A stretch of DNA of 64,000 bases from Lujinxingia litoralis (lineage in GTDB: Bacteria; Myxococcota_A; Bradymonadia; Bradymonadales; Bradymonadaceae). Of the stretch, positions 35,397 to 42,876 are shown piece by piece (the stretch's first letter is position 1; the number at the start of each line of letters is the position of its first letter). Both the position numbers and the translations under genes were made by a program. Location of the stretch: positions 127,233 through 191,232 of the forward strand of contig NZ_QHKO01000007.1 of NCBI RefSeq assembly GCF_003260125.1, given 5' to 3'. A model generated the notes under the pieces. It saw nothing but the letters and a program-made list of their open reading frames with translations. It searched no databases and had not been told where the DNA came from.

Positions 35397-37190
35397 ATGG
35401 CCAAAGAGTTCAAGAACCTCGTGGAGATTTTGGAGCACAGCGTGTCGACCTATAAGTCGTCACCGCTCTTCGGCACCAAGACCGGAGGGGCCTATAAATG
35501 GATGACCTACGGGGAGTTCGGCGTTCAGGTCGAGCAGTTCCGCGGGGCGTTGGCCGATATGGGCGTCCAGAAAGGTGATACGGTGGCGGTCATCGCCAAT
35601 AACCGTGTGGAATGGGCCGTGGGGGCTTATGCGACCTATAGCCTGGGCGGGCGCTACTGCCCGATGTACGAGGCCCAGCTGGTCAAGGACTGGACCTACA
35701 TCCTGCGTGACAGTGGGGCGAAGGTGGTTCTGGTCGCCAATCAGATGATCTACGACCAGGTCAAGCCGCTGCTCGACGAGCTCGATACCCTGGAGCGTGT
35801 GATTTATTGCGACGGGCCGCGGGATTCCGAGGACAGTTTTCAGACCCTGCTCGATCACGGGGCCAAAAATCCGGCTGAAGTCGTCTATCCGCAGGAGGAC
35901 GACATCTGTGGGTTTATCTACACATCGGGTACGACCGGTGATCCCAAAGGCGTGCTGCTCAGCCATAGCAACATTATGAGCAACGTAAATGGCGTGCATC
36001 AACTTCTGGAAATTGGCCCCGACGATGTGAGCCTCTCCTTTTTGCCCTGGGCACATAGTTTCGGGCAGGTTGTGGAGTTGCATTGCCTCCTGTCGATGGG
36101 AGCCGCGCTCGGGATTGCCGAGAACGTCAACACTATCATCGAGAACCTTGCTGAGGTCCGCCCGACCCTGCTTTTTGCCGTGCCGCGAATTTTTAACCGC
36201 ATCTATAACGGGGTGCAGCAGAAAATGGAGGCGGCCGGTGGCATCAAGCAGCTCCTCTTTACAAGAGGGATGGCGAACTCCGAGGAACTGCGTGCCGTAC
36301 GTGAGCGCGGAGAGTCGGGCGGGCTGACCGCGATGATGAACAAATTCTACGATAAGCTGGTCTTTTCCAAGGTACGCGAGCGCTTCGGGGGCCGCCTGAA
36401 GTACGCTTTCAGCGGAGGAGCCGCGCTTAGCCCCGAGGTGGCACGCTTTATTGATAACCTCAATATCATGGTCTACGAGGGTTACGGCCTGACTGAGACT
36501 TCTCCGATTGCAACCTGCAACTATCCGGACAACCGCAAGATCGGCAGCGTAGGAAGGCCGATTCCCGGTGTGTCCGTGACGGTTGCGGACGTGGAGGGAT
36601 ACCCCTCGGGAACCGGAGAAATCTGTGTGAAGGGGCCGAATGTGATGAAGGGCTACCACAACCTTCCCGAGCAGACTGCCAAGGTGCTCGATGAAGACGG
36701 AACCTTCCACACCGGCGATCTGGGCCGCGTGGATGAAGATGGCTACGTCTGGATTCTCGGACGGGTCAAAGAACAGTACAAGCTGGAGAACGGTAAGTAC
36801 GTTGTACCCGGTCCGATTGAGGAGCAGCTCAAGCTCTCCCCCTATGTCAACCAGGTGATGGTGGAGGGCACGAACAAGGCCTACAATGTGGCGTTGATTG
36901 TGGTCGACCTGGAGAACCTGGGCACCTGGGCAGATAATAATGGGGTATCGCGCGATGAACTCTTGACCCATCCAAAGGTCAAGGAGCTCTATCGCAAAGA
37001 GATCGAGCGGGTCAGCTCGACGCTCAAGGGCTATGAGCGGCCGAAACGCTTTGCGTTGATCGAAGAAGAGTTCAGTGCGGAGAACGATATGCTTACGCCG
37101 AAACTCAGCGTGAAGCGTCGAGTGGTGTTGGCGCGTTACGGAGAGTTGCTCAACAGTCTTTACAACGATGAGAAGACGGCTGCTGCCTGA
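35397..37190 (+). CDS. Long-chain acyl-CoA synthetase (AMP-forming)
   Basis: 597 residues of the ANL superfamily; it activates fatty acids as acyl-AMP and then acyl-CoA. The P-loop-like motif YTSGTTGDPKGV (about 180-191), YEGYGLTETSP (about 359-369), GEICVKGPNVMKGYHN and HTGDLGRVDEDGYVWILGR (about 440-460) are all present. The C-terminal catalytic Lys region is TPKLSVKR. The pattern is closest to the bacterial FAA1/long-chain type rather than acetate-specific synthetases; the exact chain length cannot be told. Monocistronic, with its own terminator. The ribosome site is weak (CTGGAG about 7 bases before the ATG). Confidence 0.88.
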   Translation: MAKEFKNLVEILEHSVSTYKSSPLFGTKTGGAYKWMTYGEFGVQVEQFRGALADMGVQKGDTVAVIANNRVEWAVGAYATYSLGGRYCPMYEAQLVKDWTYILRDSGAKVVLVANQMIYDQVKPLLDELDTLERVIYCDGPRDSEDSFQTLLDHGAKNPAEVVYPQEDDICGFIYTSGTTGDPKGVLLSHSNIMSNVNGVHQLLEIGPDDVSLSFLPWAHSFGQVVELHCLLSMGAALGIAENVNTIIENLAEVRPTLLFAVPRIFNRIYNGVQQKMEAAGGIKQLLFTRGMANSEELRAVRERGESGGLTAMMNKFYDKLVFSKVRERFGGRLKYAFSGGAALSPEVARFIDNLNIMVYEGYGLTETSPIATCNYPDNRKIGSVGRPIPGVSVTVADVEGYPSGTGEICVKGPNVMKGYHNLPEQTAKVLDEDGTFHTGDLGRVDEDGYVWILGRVKEQYKLENGKYVVPGPIEEQLKLSPYVNQVMVEGTNKAYNVALIVVDLENLGTWADNNGVSRDELLTHPKVKELYRKEIERVSSTLKGYERPKRFALIEEEFSAENDMLTPKLSVKRRVVLARYGELLNSLYNDEKTAAA

Positions 37191-37240
37191 GTTTAAGTCG
37201 TGTAGGCAGGCGGAACAGCCTGTTTAATTCCGCGTAGTAC

Positions 37241-37276
37241 AAAGCCCCGTCAGCCCTTGAGCTACGGGGCTTTTTT
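37241..37276 (+). terminator. Terminator after the acyl-CoA synthetase gene
   Basis: AAAGCCCCGT (37241-37250) pairs with ACGGGGCTTT (37264-37273), then T-run to 37276. Strong rho-independent terminator directly before a repeat array. Confidence 0.9.
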
Positions 37277-37314
37277 GTATTCGACGAGGAGTATTTCTCA
37301 AAACCTGGTCAGGG

Positions 37315-37389
37315 GACTCCCGGCCAGGGGACTCCCGGCCAGGGGACTCCCGGTCAGGGGACTCCCGGTCAGGGGACTCCCGGTCAGTG
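37315..37389. repeat. Five 15-bp repeat-family units upstream of the HUH transposase gene
   Basis: Cores begin at 37315, 37330, 37345, 37360 and 37375, joined by AGGG. The first two units have GGCC where the others have GGTC. The array lies 40 bases after a terminator and 98 before the transposase ATG. Confidence 0.95.
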
Positions 37390-37486
37390 CGAGCAACTTT
37401 TTGAGCGCACATCAGCAACATCTGGGACAAACACGCGACAATAGGAGGGCAACGAGTTGAATCGTCTCGCACCCAGGAGCGACTTG

Positions 37487-38479
37487 ATGACCCGTCCTCG
37501 CCAACACCTCGCCGGCCAGGTTGTTTTGTTTACTCGTCGTACATCTGAGCGCCGCTATTTTCTCCGACCTGACAAGTTTATTAACGACGCGATGGCCTAC
37601 GATCTCGCTCGCGCGGCACTTCGGCACGGCCAGAAACTACATGCGGCGATGGCCATGTCGAACCACTTCCATGCCGTGTTTACTGACGAAACTGGAGAAC
37701 GGAGCGAGATGGCGCGTGATGCATTGGCCAGTATCGCTCGCGCGAGAAACAAAGACCTCGGGCGGAAAGGGCACTTCTGGGAGTCTGGAACGTATGGCGA
37801 CTGTGTGCTTCTTGATACAAACGCGATCGAGCGAATGCTCGTGTACACTTGGGCTAATCCGGTGCGAGCAGGGCTGGTGTCTCGCGTGGATGAGTGGCCG
37901 GGTTATATGATTAGGCCCCGTGATTGGGGAAAGACCATTCGTGTGTACCGGCCTTCAAACTACTATGGTGATGAGTCGCCGGAGTTCATCGATTTTACGC
38001 CCCAACCGCCTCCAGGGTATGAAGAGTGGCCACTAGAAGAGACGATTGCGCATTATGAGCGGCTGATTGCACGCGCCGAGACCGAAATTCATGCCGAACG
38101 CGTCAGAGATAATTGGCCGCCTTTTCTCGGTGTCGACAAAGTGTTGATGACAGATTCTTTCTCGGCGCCCGGTACGCCGGATAGTGATTCTAAAGTAAAT
38201 CCCGAGTTCGCGACGTTGGATCCCGTTCTGTTGAAACGGGCGAGGAAAGCGAGAAAGGCATTTTATGAAGACTATGCGCAGCAGCGGCGGCGTTGGAAAC
38301 GCGGGAAAGCACGGTGTATCTTTCCGCCGGGGACGATCTGGCTTAGGCGTCATGGTCCAGTAAAGTGCAGGAAAACGCCCAGTGATGCGCCATCCATTCA
38401 GATTGTGCGAATCGCAAAGATACGGGTACAGAAATCAGGCGAGCGACAACGGGCATTGATTGGAGTCAACTCGGCGTAG
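37487..38479 (+). CDS. REP-associated tyrosine transposase-like protein (Y1, HUH superfamily)
   Basis: 330 residues from the ATG at 37487 (AGGAG 7 bases upstream). The Y1 nuclease core occupies about residues 1-150. The HUH motif is NHFHAV (H60, H62). The candidate catalytic tyrosine is Y120 in LVYTWANPVRAGLV, aligned with the YIxxNPxxAGL signature of RAYT proteins. HFWESGTYGDCVL is also typical. A long C-terminal extension (about 160-330) is basic near its end (ARKARKAFYEDYAQQRRRWKRGKAR) and could bind DNA. RAYTs are usually single-copy and tied to short palindromic REP elements; the nearby GACTCCCGGTC arrays are the obvious candidates. The gene is less GC-rich than its neighbours, suggesting transfer. 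It has no IS ends I can see. Confidence 0.8.
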   Translation: MTRPRQHLAGQVVLFTRRTSERRYFLRPDKFINDAMAYDLARAALRHGQKLHAAMAMSNHFHAVFTDETGERSEMARDALASIARARNKDLGRKGHFWESGTYGDCVLLDTNAIERMLVYTWANPVRAGLVSRVDEWPGYMIRPRDWGKTIRVYRPSNYYGDESPEFIDFTPQPPPGYEEWPLEETIAHYERLIARAETEIHAERVRDNWPPFLGVDKVLMTDSFSAPGTPDSDSKVNPEFATLDPVLLKRARKARKAFYEDYAQQRRRWKRGKARCIFPPGTIWLRRHGPVKCRKTPSDAPSIQIVRIAKIRVQKSGERQRALIGVNSA

Positions 38480-38835
38480 TTGAAGAAGACGTTCGGGCCG
38501 AGATAGTATTAAGTGTGAGTCTGGACTCAATAGATTGCGGGCGCACTTAGTTAAGCTGCCGGCCTGATGGTTATGGTGTCTGGCCGGAGCAATACCAGCC
38601 CAGGGAGGGGCCGGTTTGCTAGTGATAGGGCCTGTGCAGATAAACTGGCGATCGCAGTTTAGAAAGCGCTTGAACACTAACAAGCAAAGAAGGCCGGGCC
38701 GGCCTTCGAACTTCAAAGACTCGGACAAATGATAGACGATACCTTATAGTGTCGAACATCTTTTCGAACGATGGACTCCGGGGCATTTAACTCCCGGTCC
38801 TTTGTCTATAGAGCAGGCAAGTCGGTCTGTTCCTG
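38480..38835. other. Non-coding region after the transposase gene
   Basis: No gene is supported. It contains an inverted repeat, GAAGGCCG-GGC-CGGCCTTC (38689-38707), which may serve as terminator, a near-palindrome around AAACTGGCGATCGCAGTTT (about 38642-38661), and a diverged repeat-family copy at 38772-38801. Confidence 0.55.
38772..38801. repeat. Degenerate repeat-family copy
   Basis: GGACTCCGGGGC and AACTCCCGGTCC, ten bases apart, resemble two decayed units. It lies between the transposase gene and the ATPase-like gene. Confidence 0.5.
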
Positions 38836-40005
38836 CTACATTGATGCGAGAGCTGAACGGAGATCTACTTTGAGCATGTTGGCTTGATTGATGTCGTCTC
38901 GCTCTGATGAACTGAGTTCAGATTCGCCGAAAAGGTCAGCGCGATCGAGCGCGCTTGAACTACGCGCAAGCATGGAAAGGGATTGCTGTTGCTTCTCCTG
39001 TTGCGCATCGCTGATATCGGCTCGTGATACAGATCGTTCTGGGTTGAAACGACCTTCCGGGGTGATAACGAGTTGAGCATCAACCTCACCAAGGCAGAGC
39101 GTTTCAATGATCTCTGCAAGTCCTCCCAGGTGGGGCGGAATTCCGAGGTAGAGCAATGTAGTCTGCCTGGTCGAATGGGTAGAGGCCAGGTGGGTGTTGA
39201 GCAACTCAACGAGCTCTCGTAGCCCCCACTGAGTAGCGGCCTCTTGGGGGGCGGATACCTGTCGGAACTCCTGTAAGACTGGAAGGCAAAGAACGTTGAG
39301 TACTTCCGCGTGCCGGCCTCGTTGAGCTGCTCCGAGAGCTACTGCAACCCGTAACGCGCTGACTTGCTGATCCGGGGTCTTGCCTGGGGCAATGAGAGTG
39401 TGAGCGTCGGAAAATACGGAGGCCGCATCCAGCACATAGAGCTCCGGTGACTCCTCAGATAACGCCCGCCTTATATGCGAGGCCAGAGAGGTAAAGAGCG
39501 CCGATGGGTGATCTGGGGAGTCTTGCGTATCGATGACAAGATTGAGTCCGCCGCGTACGACCGGAGCGATAGTATCCACCGCGTCGAGGCCCAGGAATAG
39601 CGGTGGTCTTTCGCCCTGAAGCTCGGTTAGCGTCGGAGCGTAGGGCCAGATGCGTGCGATGCCTTCCGACTCGGGAACCACAATCGCGTGACCGGGAGTC
39701 CCCTGACCGGGAGTCCCCTGACCGGGAGTCAGGTTAATCGCCGATGTCTGGTAGCTTCGCTCAACGGCTAGTCCCGCCTCCACCCAGCTTGGCCAGTACG
39801 GAGCCCATAGTTCTACACGACGAGCCCCCAGGTGGCGGACCACTGCTGCGTAAACGCGCTCATGTTGTGGATGTAGGATCGCTACAGCTTCTCCTGGGGA
39901 CGGGACTTCATCCCCCAGATACGCCTGCCAGCCCTCCCGAGTCCTGACTTCCAGATTGGGCTCGGGCTTCTGGTATGCGTTCAGCTCTCCAAGCTCTTCC
40001 TTCAT
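38836..40005 (-). CDS. Degenerate F1/V-type ATPase alpha/beta-like protein lacking a Walker A motif
   Basis: 389 residues; GGGGAG lies 8 bases before the ATG. The stretch LFLGLDAVDTIAPVVRGGLNLVIDT (about 134-158) matches the segment just before the P-loop of ATP synthase-type subunits, and LGEVDAQLVITPEGRFNPERSVSR (about 315-340) matches the DGQIVLSRxLAxxGxYPAIDxxxSxSR motif. The glycine-rich GxxGxGKT itself is replaced by DTQDSPDHPS, so nucleotide hydrolysis is unlikely. It may be a scaffold or regulator, or a pseudoenzyme paired with a rotary-type ATPase. Residues 93-105 are TPGQGTPGQGTPG, encoded by a repeat-family array. The C-terminus (about 340-389) is Ser/Gln-rich. The family match is by eye only. 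Confidence 0.55.
   Translation of the reverse strand: MKEELGELNAYQKPEPNLEVRTREGWQAYLGDEVPSPGEAVAILHPQHERVYAAVVRHLGARRVELWAPYWPSWVEAGLAVERSYQTSAINLTPGQGTPGQGTPGHAIVVPESEGIARIWPYAPTLTELQGERPPLFLGLDAVDTIAPVVRGGLNLVIDTQDSPDHPSALFTSLASHIRRALSEESPELYVLDAASVFSDAHTLIAPGKTPDQQVSALRVAVALGAAQRGRHAEVLNVLCLPVLQEFRQVSAPQEAATQWGLRELVELLNTHLASTHSTRQTTLLYLGIPPHLGGLAEIIETLCLGEVDAQLVITPEGRFNPERSVSRADISDAQQEKQQQSLSMLARSSSALDRADLFGESELSSSERDDINQANMLKVDLRSALASM
39690..39731. repeat. Three 15-bp repeat-family units in frame inside the ATPase-like gene
   Basis: GACCGGGAGTC cores begin at 39690, 39705 and 39720, joined by CCCT. On the gene's strand they are read as TPGQG, TPGQG, TPGHA, keeping the frame. Confidence 0.95.
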
Positions 40006-40074
40006 GCTTTTTCTCCCCTGCCTCTTTTTCCCGGCGAAAAGGCAGATCTGGGCAGTGCGCGCGGAATCGCGGGC

Positions 40075-40356
40075 CTACAGCCCTGTCTCATCGTGGCGCG
40101 TAAAGTCGATGGTCCAGCCAAACTCACCGATCAGCTCTTCAGCGACGATCTCCAGCGCACGGAGCTCGGAGTGCGAGATGCTGCCGACTGCCACAAAATC
40201 ACGAAACGCCCCCTGGTCGGGGGCGTTCCAGAAGTGCGCAGCCTCGGCGGTCTCCACCCGGAGCCCCTGTACCGTAGCTCCCAGGGCGTTTAACTCAGAT
40301 TGAAGGTGGCTCAGATCGACGTTGCGGCGATCGGCCCGCACGCTCCAGGTAGGCAT
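40075..40356 (-). CDS. Small hypothetical protein
   Basis: 93 residues; GGAG lies 7 bases before the ATG. It looks like a compact soluble alpha/beta protein (WSVRADRRNVDLSHLQSELNAL then EIVAEELIGEFGWTIDF), with no signal or membrane part. It lies between the gene at 40429-41538 and the ATPase-like gene, all on the minus strand, so the three may form an operon. No family recognised. Confidence 0.6.
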   Translation of the reverse strand: MPTWSVRADRRNVDLSHLQSELNALGATVQGLRVETAEAAHFWNAPDQGAFRDFVAVGSISHSELRALEIVAEELIGEFGWTIDFTRHDETGL

Positions 40357-40428
40357 CGCAATCTCCAGAGCCGGACAAAACGAGACGAGCCCCCGCTCGG
40401 GATAGGGGCGAGACAGGGGCTCTGCAGA

Positions 40429-41538
40429 TTAATCTTCGTCTTCCTCAAGCTCTTCCATCAACTCGGCAGCCAGGTCCTCTTCGGTGGCCACCTCGCCACG
40501 TTCCCGGCGCTCCAGTCGATCCTCGGCCCACTCTCGAAGGCTCTTGGCTTTGTCATCAAGCGCCTGACGCAAGAAGTCCAGTCCGAGGTACTTCTCGCCC
40601 AGGATATAGGCCCGTTTGCGCACGGCGGTGTCCGGCAGGTCGGCGGCTTTGCGCAGAAGTCCCAGACGAGTCTCCTCGGGGATGTCTTTCCACTGCTCGT
40701 CGAGCAGGTCGAGCGCACCGCTGGCAACCTGGTCGCCGCCGTGGCCGCGGACCGTATTGGGCTTGAGCAGGCGCTTGAGCAGTTCCATGGAGTCTTTACC
40801 CAGGCGGGCCAGCCAGACTACCGAGAGACGACGCACACCGCCGGGAAGGAAGCGAATGCTGAGTCGATCCTGCTCTTGGGCAGTGGTCTCAATCGGGTGC
40901 TGATACTCGCCACGGGGGAAGGGAATGGCGTGCTCGACAACAATCTGACAGACCTCGCGCTTGAGACTCTTGTTGAGCGCGTTGAGTTGCATCAGATGAT
41001 CGAAGATCACTCGCCCCTGGTCGCCGATGGCTTCTTTCGCGGTCAGGATCATCAGCACGAGCTCAATCATCTGCTCGCGACGAATCTGCGGGTCGCGGAA
41101 AATGCCATCACAGGCCGGCATGATAAGCGAGGCATCTTCGACGTAGTTGTCGGTCAGACGCGGCAGCCAGATAAGTCCCTTGCGCAGCCCCAGGTAATCG
41201 TCGTGGCTCAAGAGCCCGGCACCGGCCAGCCAGGCCGAGAGCTGAAAGATGCCCGGCCCAGGCTCCTGCCCCTGCTCCAGATGCATGTTGATCTGGAGCA
41301 CCGCGTGGCTGAGTTTTTCTTTCACGTGCGGTGAGATGCCCTCGGCGGCCACCACCCGCTGGGCGAAGAGGCCCAGGTAATAGGGGTACTGGAGGTAGCG
41401 CCACAGGCGCTCCTCGTTTCCGGAGCCGCCAGGATAATCCGTGCTGTTGGAGAGCGCCGCGGTCGCCATTTCGATCAACCGGGGGATCTCCTCGTCGGTG
41501 GCATCAAGGTGACGTTGGAGGAAAATCGTAGTGTTCAA
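40429..41538 (-). CDS. Uncharacterised helical-repeat-like protein
   Basis: 369 residues. The start is a TTG at 41538 with AGGA about 7 bases upstream; no ATG near it has a ribosome site. The protein is soluble and almost wholly alpha-helical, with stretches such as LWRYLQYPYYLGLFAQRVVA and LLDEQWKDIPEETRLGLLRKAA that suggest HEAT-like or similar repeats. The C-terminus is very acidic (ELMEELEEDED). First of a probable three-gene minus-strand group. I do not recognise a named family. Confidence 0.65.
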   Translation of the reverse strand: MNTTIFLQRHLDATDEEIPRLIEMATAALSNSTDYPGGSGNEERLWRYLQYPYYLGLFAQRVVAAEGISPHVKEKLSHAVLQINMHLEQGQEPGPGIFQLSAWLAGAGLLSHDDYLGLRKGLIWLPRLTDNYVEDASLIMPACDGIFRDPQIRREQMIELVLMILTAKEAIGDQGRVIFDHLMQLNALNKSLKREVCQIVVEHAIPFPRGEYQHPIETTAQEQDRLSIRFLPGGVRRLSVVWLARLGKDSMELLKRLLKPNTVRGHGGDQVASGALDLLDEQWKDIPEETRLGLLRKAADLPDTAVRKRAYILGEKYLGLDFLRQALDDKAKSLREWAEDRLERRERGEVATEEDLAAELMEELEEDED

Positions 41539-41880
41539 GGGGCGTCCTATCGGTTACGAGGTTGGGGAGCATGTCGCTGCCGGGCCCGCCTCAAGTAGTG
41601 CCTGCGTCTAAGATTCTGGCCCGCGCCGGATACAACGGCCTCCCCGGGCTGATTATTCGAGCGACGAGGGTAGGCAGCACGGTCCTGAAATACCGGGGCC
41701 AGAGAGCAGGCTCCGATAGCACGCCTGCCGGCGCCTGACAACCGGGGCGACTCGGGCTACTCTGAGGGTGATGACGGTGAGCGCTGCCGGAAGATGGCGG
41801 GCAGCCGTCATGTTGGTAGCGCGTAGGTTGGGTTTTTAGGAGGTACATCCGGCCGTGTGTCGCGGTCGCGGAGAGGTCTG
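41539..41880. other. Non-coding divergent spacer
   Basis: About 340 bases between a minus-strand and a plus-strand gene. No gene, repeat core or clear promoter pair was found. Confidence 0.4.
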
Positions 41881-42603
41881 ATGCAGAACGACGATAACCA
41901 GGAGCGCTCGCCGGTCGATGTTGAAGACGTCGATGTTGACGCTGCCCTTGATGAACTCCGGGCCGAGGAGCACCGCCGGCTCTTGCGAACCGGTGTGCTC
42001 AGTCTGGTGATTCTGGCGGTTCTGGGGTTTGTGGCCTGGTGGATGGTCACCAATACAGACACCCTGTTTAGGCCTAATATCAAGGTTGAGGCGGGCGAGG
42101 AGGAGGTGCTCGCGGTGACAAATGATCCGGTCTGTCGTGGGATCATTGATGAGGTTACCCTCATGGCCGAGGAGTATCAGGCTCGTGAGCGCTTTATGGA
42201 AGACCATGTTCTGGGCGCCGATCCTAAAAGTGTCGATCAGGTGCGCGAGACGGCTACCGCGTTTCGCTCACGCCATCGCAGCGTTGCCGAGCGCGTGGAT
42301 AGCGCGGTGTTGCGAGAGCGTTCATTTCGCCGACAGCTCAACGACTGGTTCGGCTTTATGGACAACGAGTTTCGTATCCTCGAAGAGATGGCAGATCGCC
42401 AGCTTAAGCTCCTCCGCGATGAAGACGTTCCCGAACCTCAAGGGCTCTGGACTGACATGCCAGCGTTGCGCGACCGCGTGCTGCTGACCATCGACGATAA
42501 TTTCCAGTCGTTTCGGGTCTGGCATCAGGTCGGACTGCATCCATGCGGACCGGCTCCCGAAGGGGTGGAGCCCTGGGTGCCGTCGGAGAAAGTGAAAAAG
42601 TAG
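41881..42603 (+). CDS. Single-pass membrane protein of unknown function
   Basis: 240 residues from the ATG at 41881 (GAGAGG 4 bases upstream; the frame opens 24 bases earlier without such a site). An acidic cytoplasmic N-terminus is followed by one membrane helix (LSLVILAVLGFVAWWMV, about 41-57). The remainder, helical with two Cys (DPVCRGI, HPCGPAP), would lie outside the cytoplasm. A repeat array starts 7 bases after its stop. Family not recognised. Confidence 0.65.
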   Translation: MQNDDNQERSPVDVEDVDVDAALDELRAEEHRRLLRTGVLSLVILAVLGFVAWWMVTNTDTLFRPNIKVEAGEEEVLAVTNDPVCRGIIDEVTLMAEEYQARERFMEDHVLGADPKSVDQVRETATAFRSRHRSVAERVDSAVLRERSFRRQLNDWFGFMDNEFRILEEMADRQLKLLRDEDVPEPQGLWTDMPALRDRVLLTIDDNFQSFRVWHQVGLHPCGPAPEGVEPWVPSEKVKK

Positions 42604-42609
42604 GGAAGG

Positions 42610-42789
42610 GACTCCCGGTCATGTGACTCCCGGTCATGCGACTCCCGGTCATGTGACTCCCGGTCATGTGACTCCCGGTCATGTGACTCCCGGTCATGTG
42701 ACTCCCGGTCATGCGACTCCCGGTCATGCGACTCCCGGTCATGTGACTCCCGGTCATGTGACTCCCGGTCATGTGACTCCCGGTCATGA
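42610..42789. repeat. Twelve-unit 15-bp repeat-family array
   Basis: Cores GACTCCCGGTC occur every 15 bases from 42610 to 42775, joined by ATGT or ATGC. This is the longest regular array in the window. It starts 7 bases after a stop codon and ends about 90 bases before the next start, filling the intergenic space. On the minus strand it encodes open MTGSH repeats, with no sign that these are used. Confidence 0.97.
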
Positions 42790-42876
42790 CATGCTTTGTG
42801 CGCGATGATGCGCTAGGGTGGGCTTGTTACGGCTCACCACTTCGCGCGCTCGGCGCGCCCTGCTGTAGGACCCGGT

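Noticed and set aside
37487..38479. A complete insertion sequence of the IS200/IS605 type
   Set aside because: No accessory gene or defined subterminal ends were seen, only repeat-family arrays; a domesticated RAYT fits better.
42404..42787. Minus-strand open frame of MTGSH repeats over the twelve-unit array
   Set aside because: It is intergenic, overlaps a well-supported plus-strand gene at one end, and each repeat contributes its own ATG; no evidence for translation.
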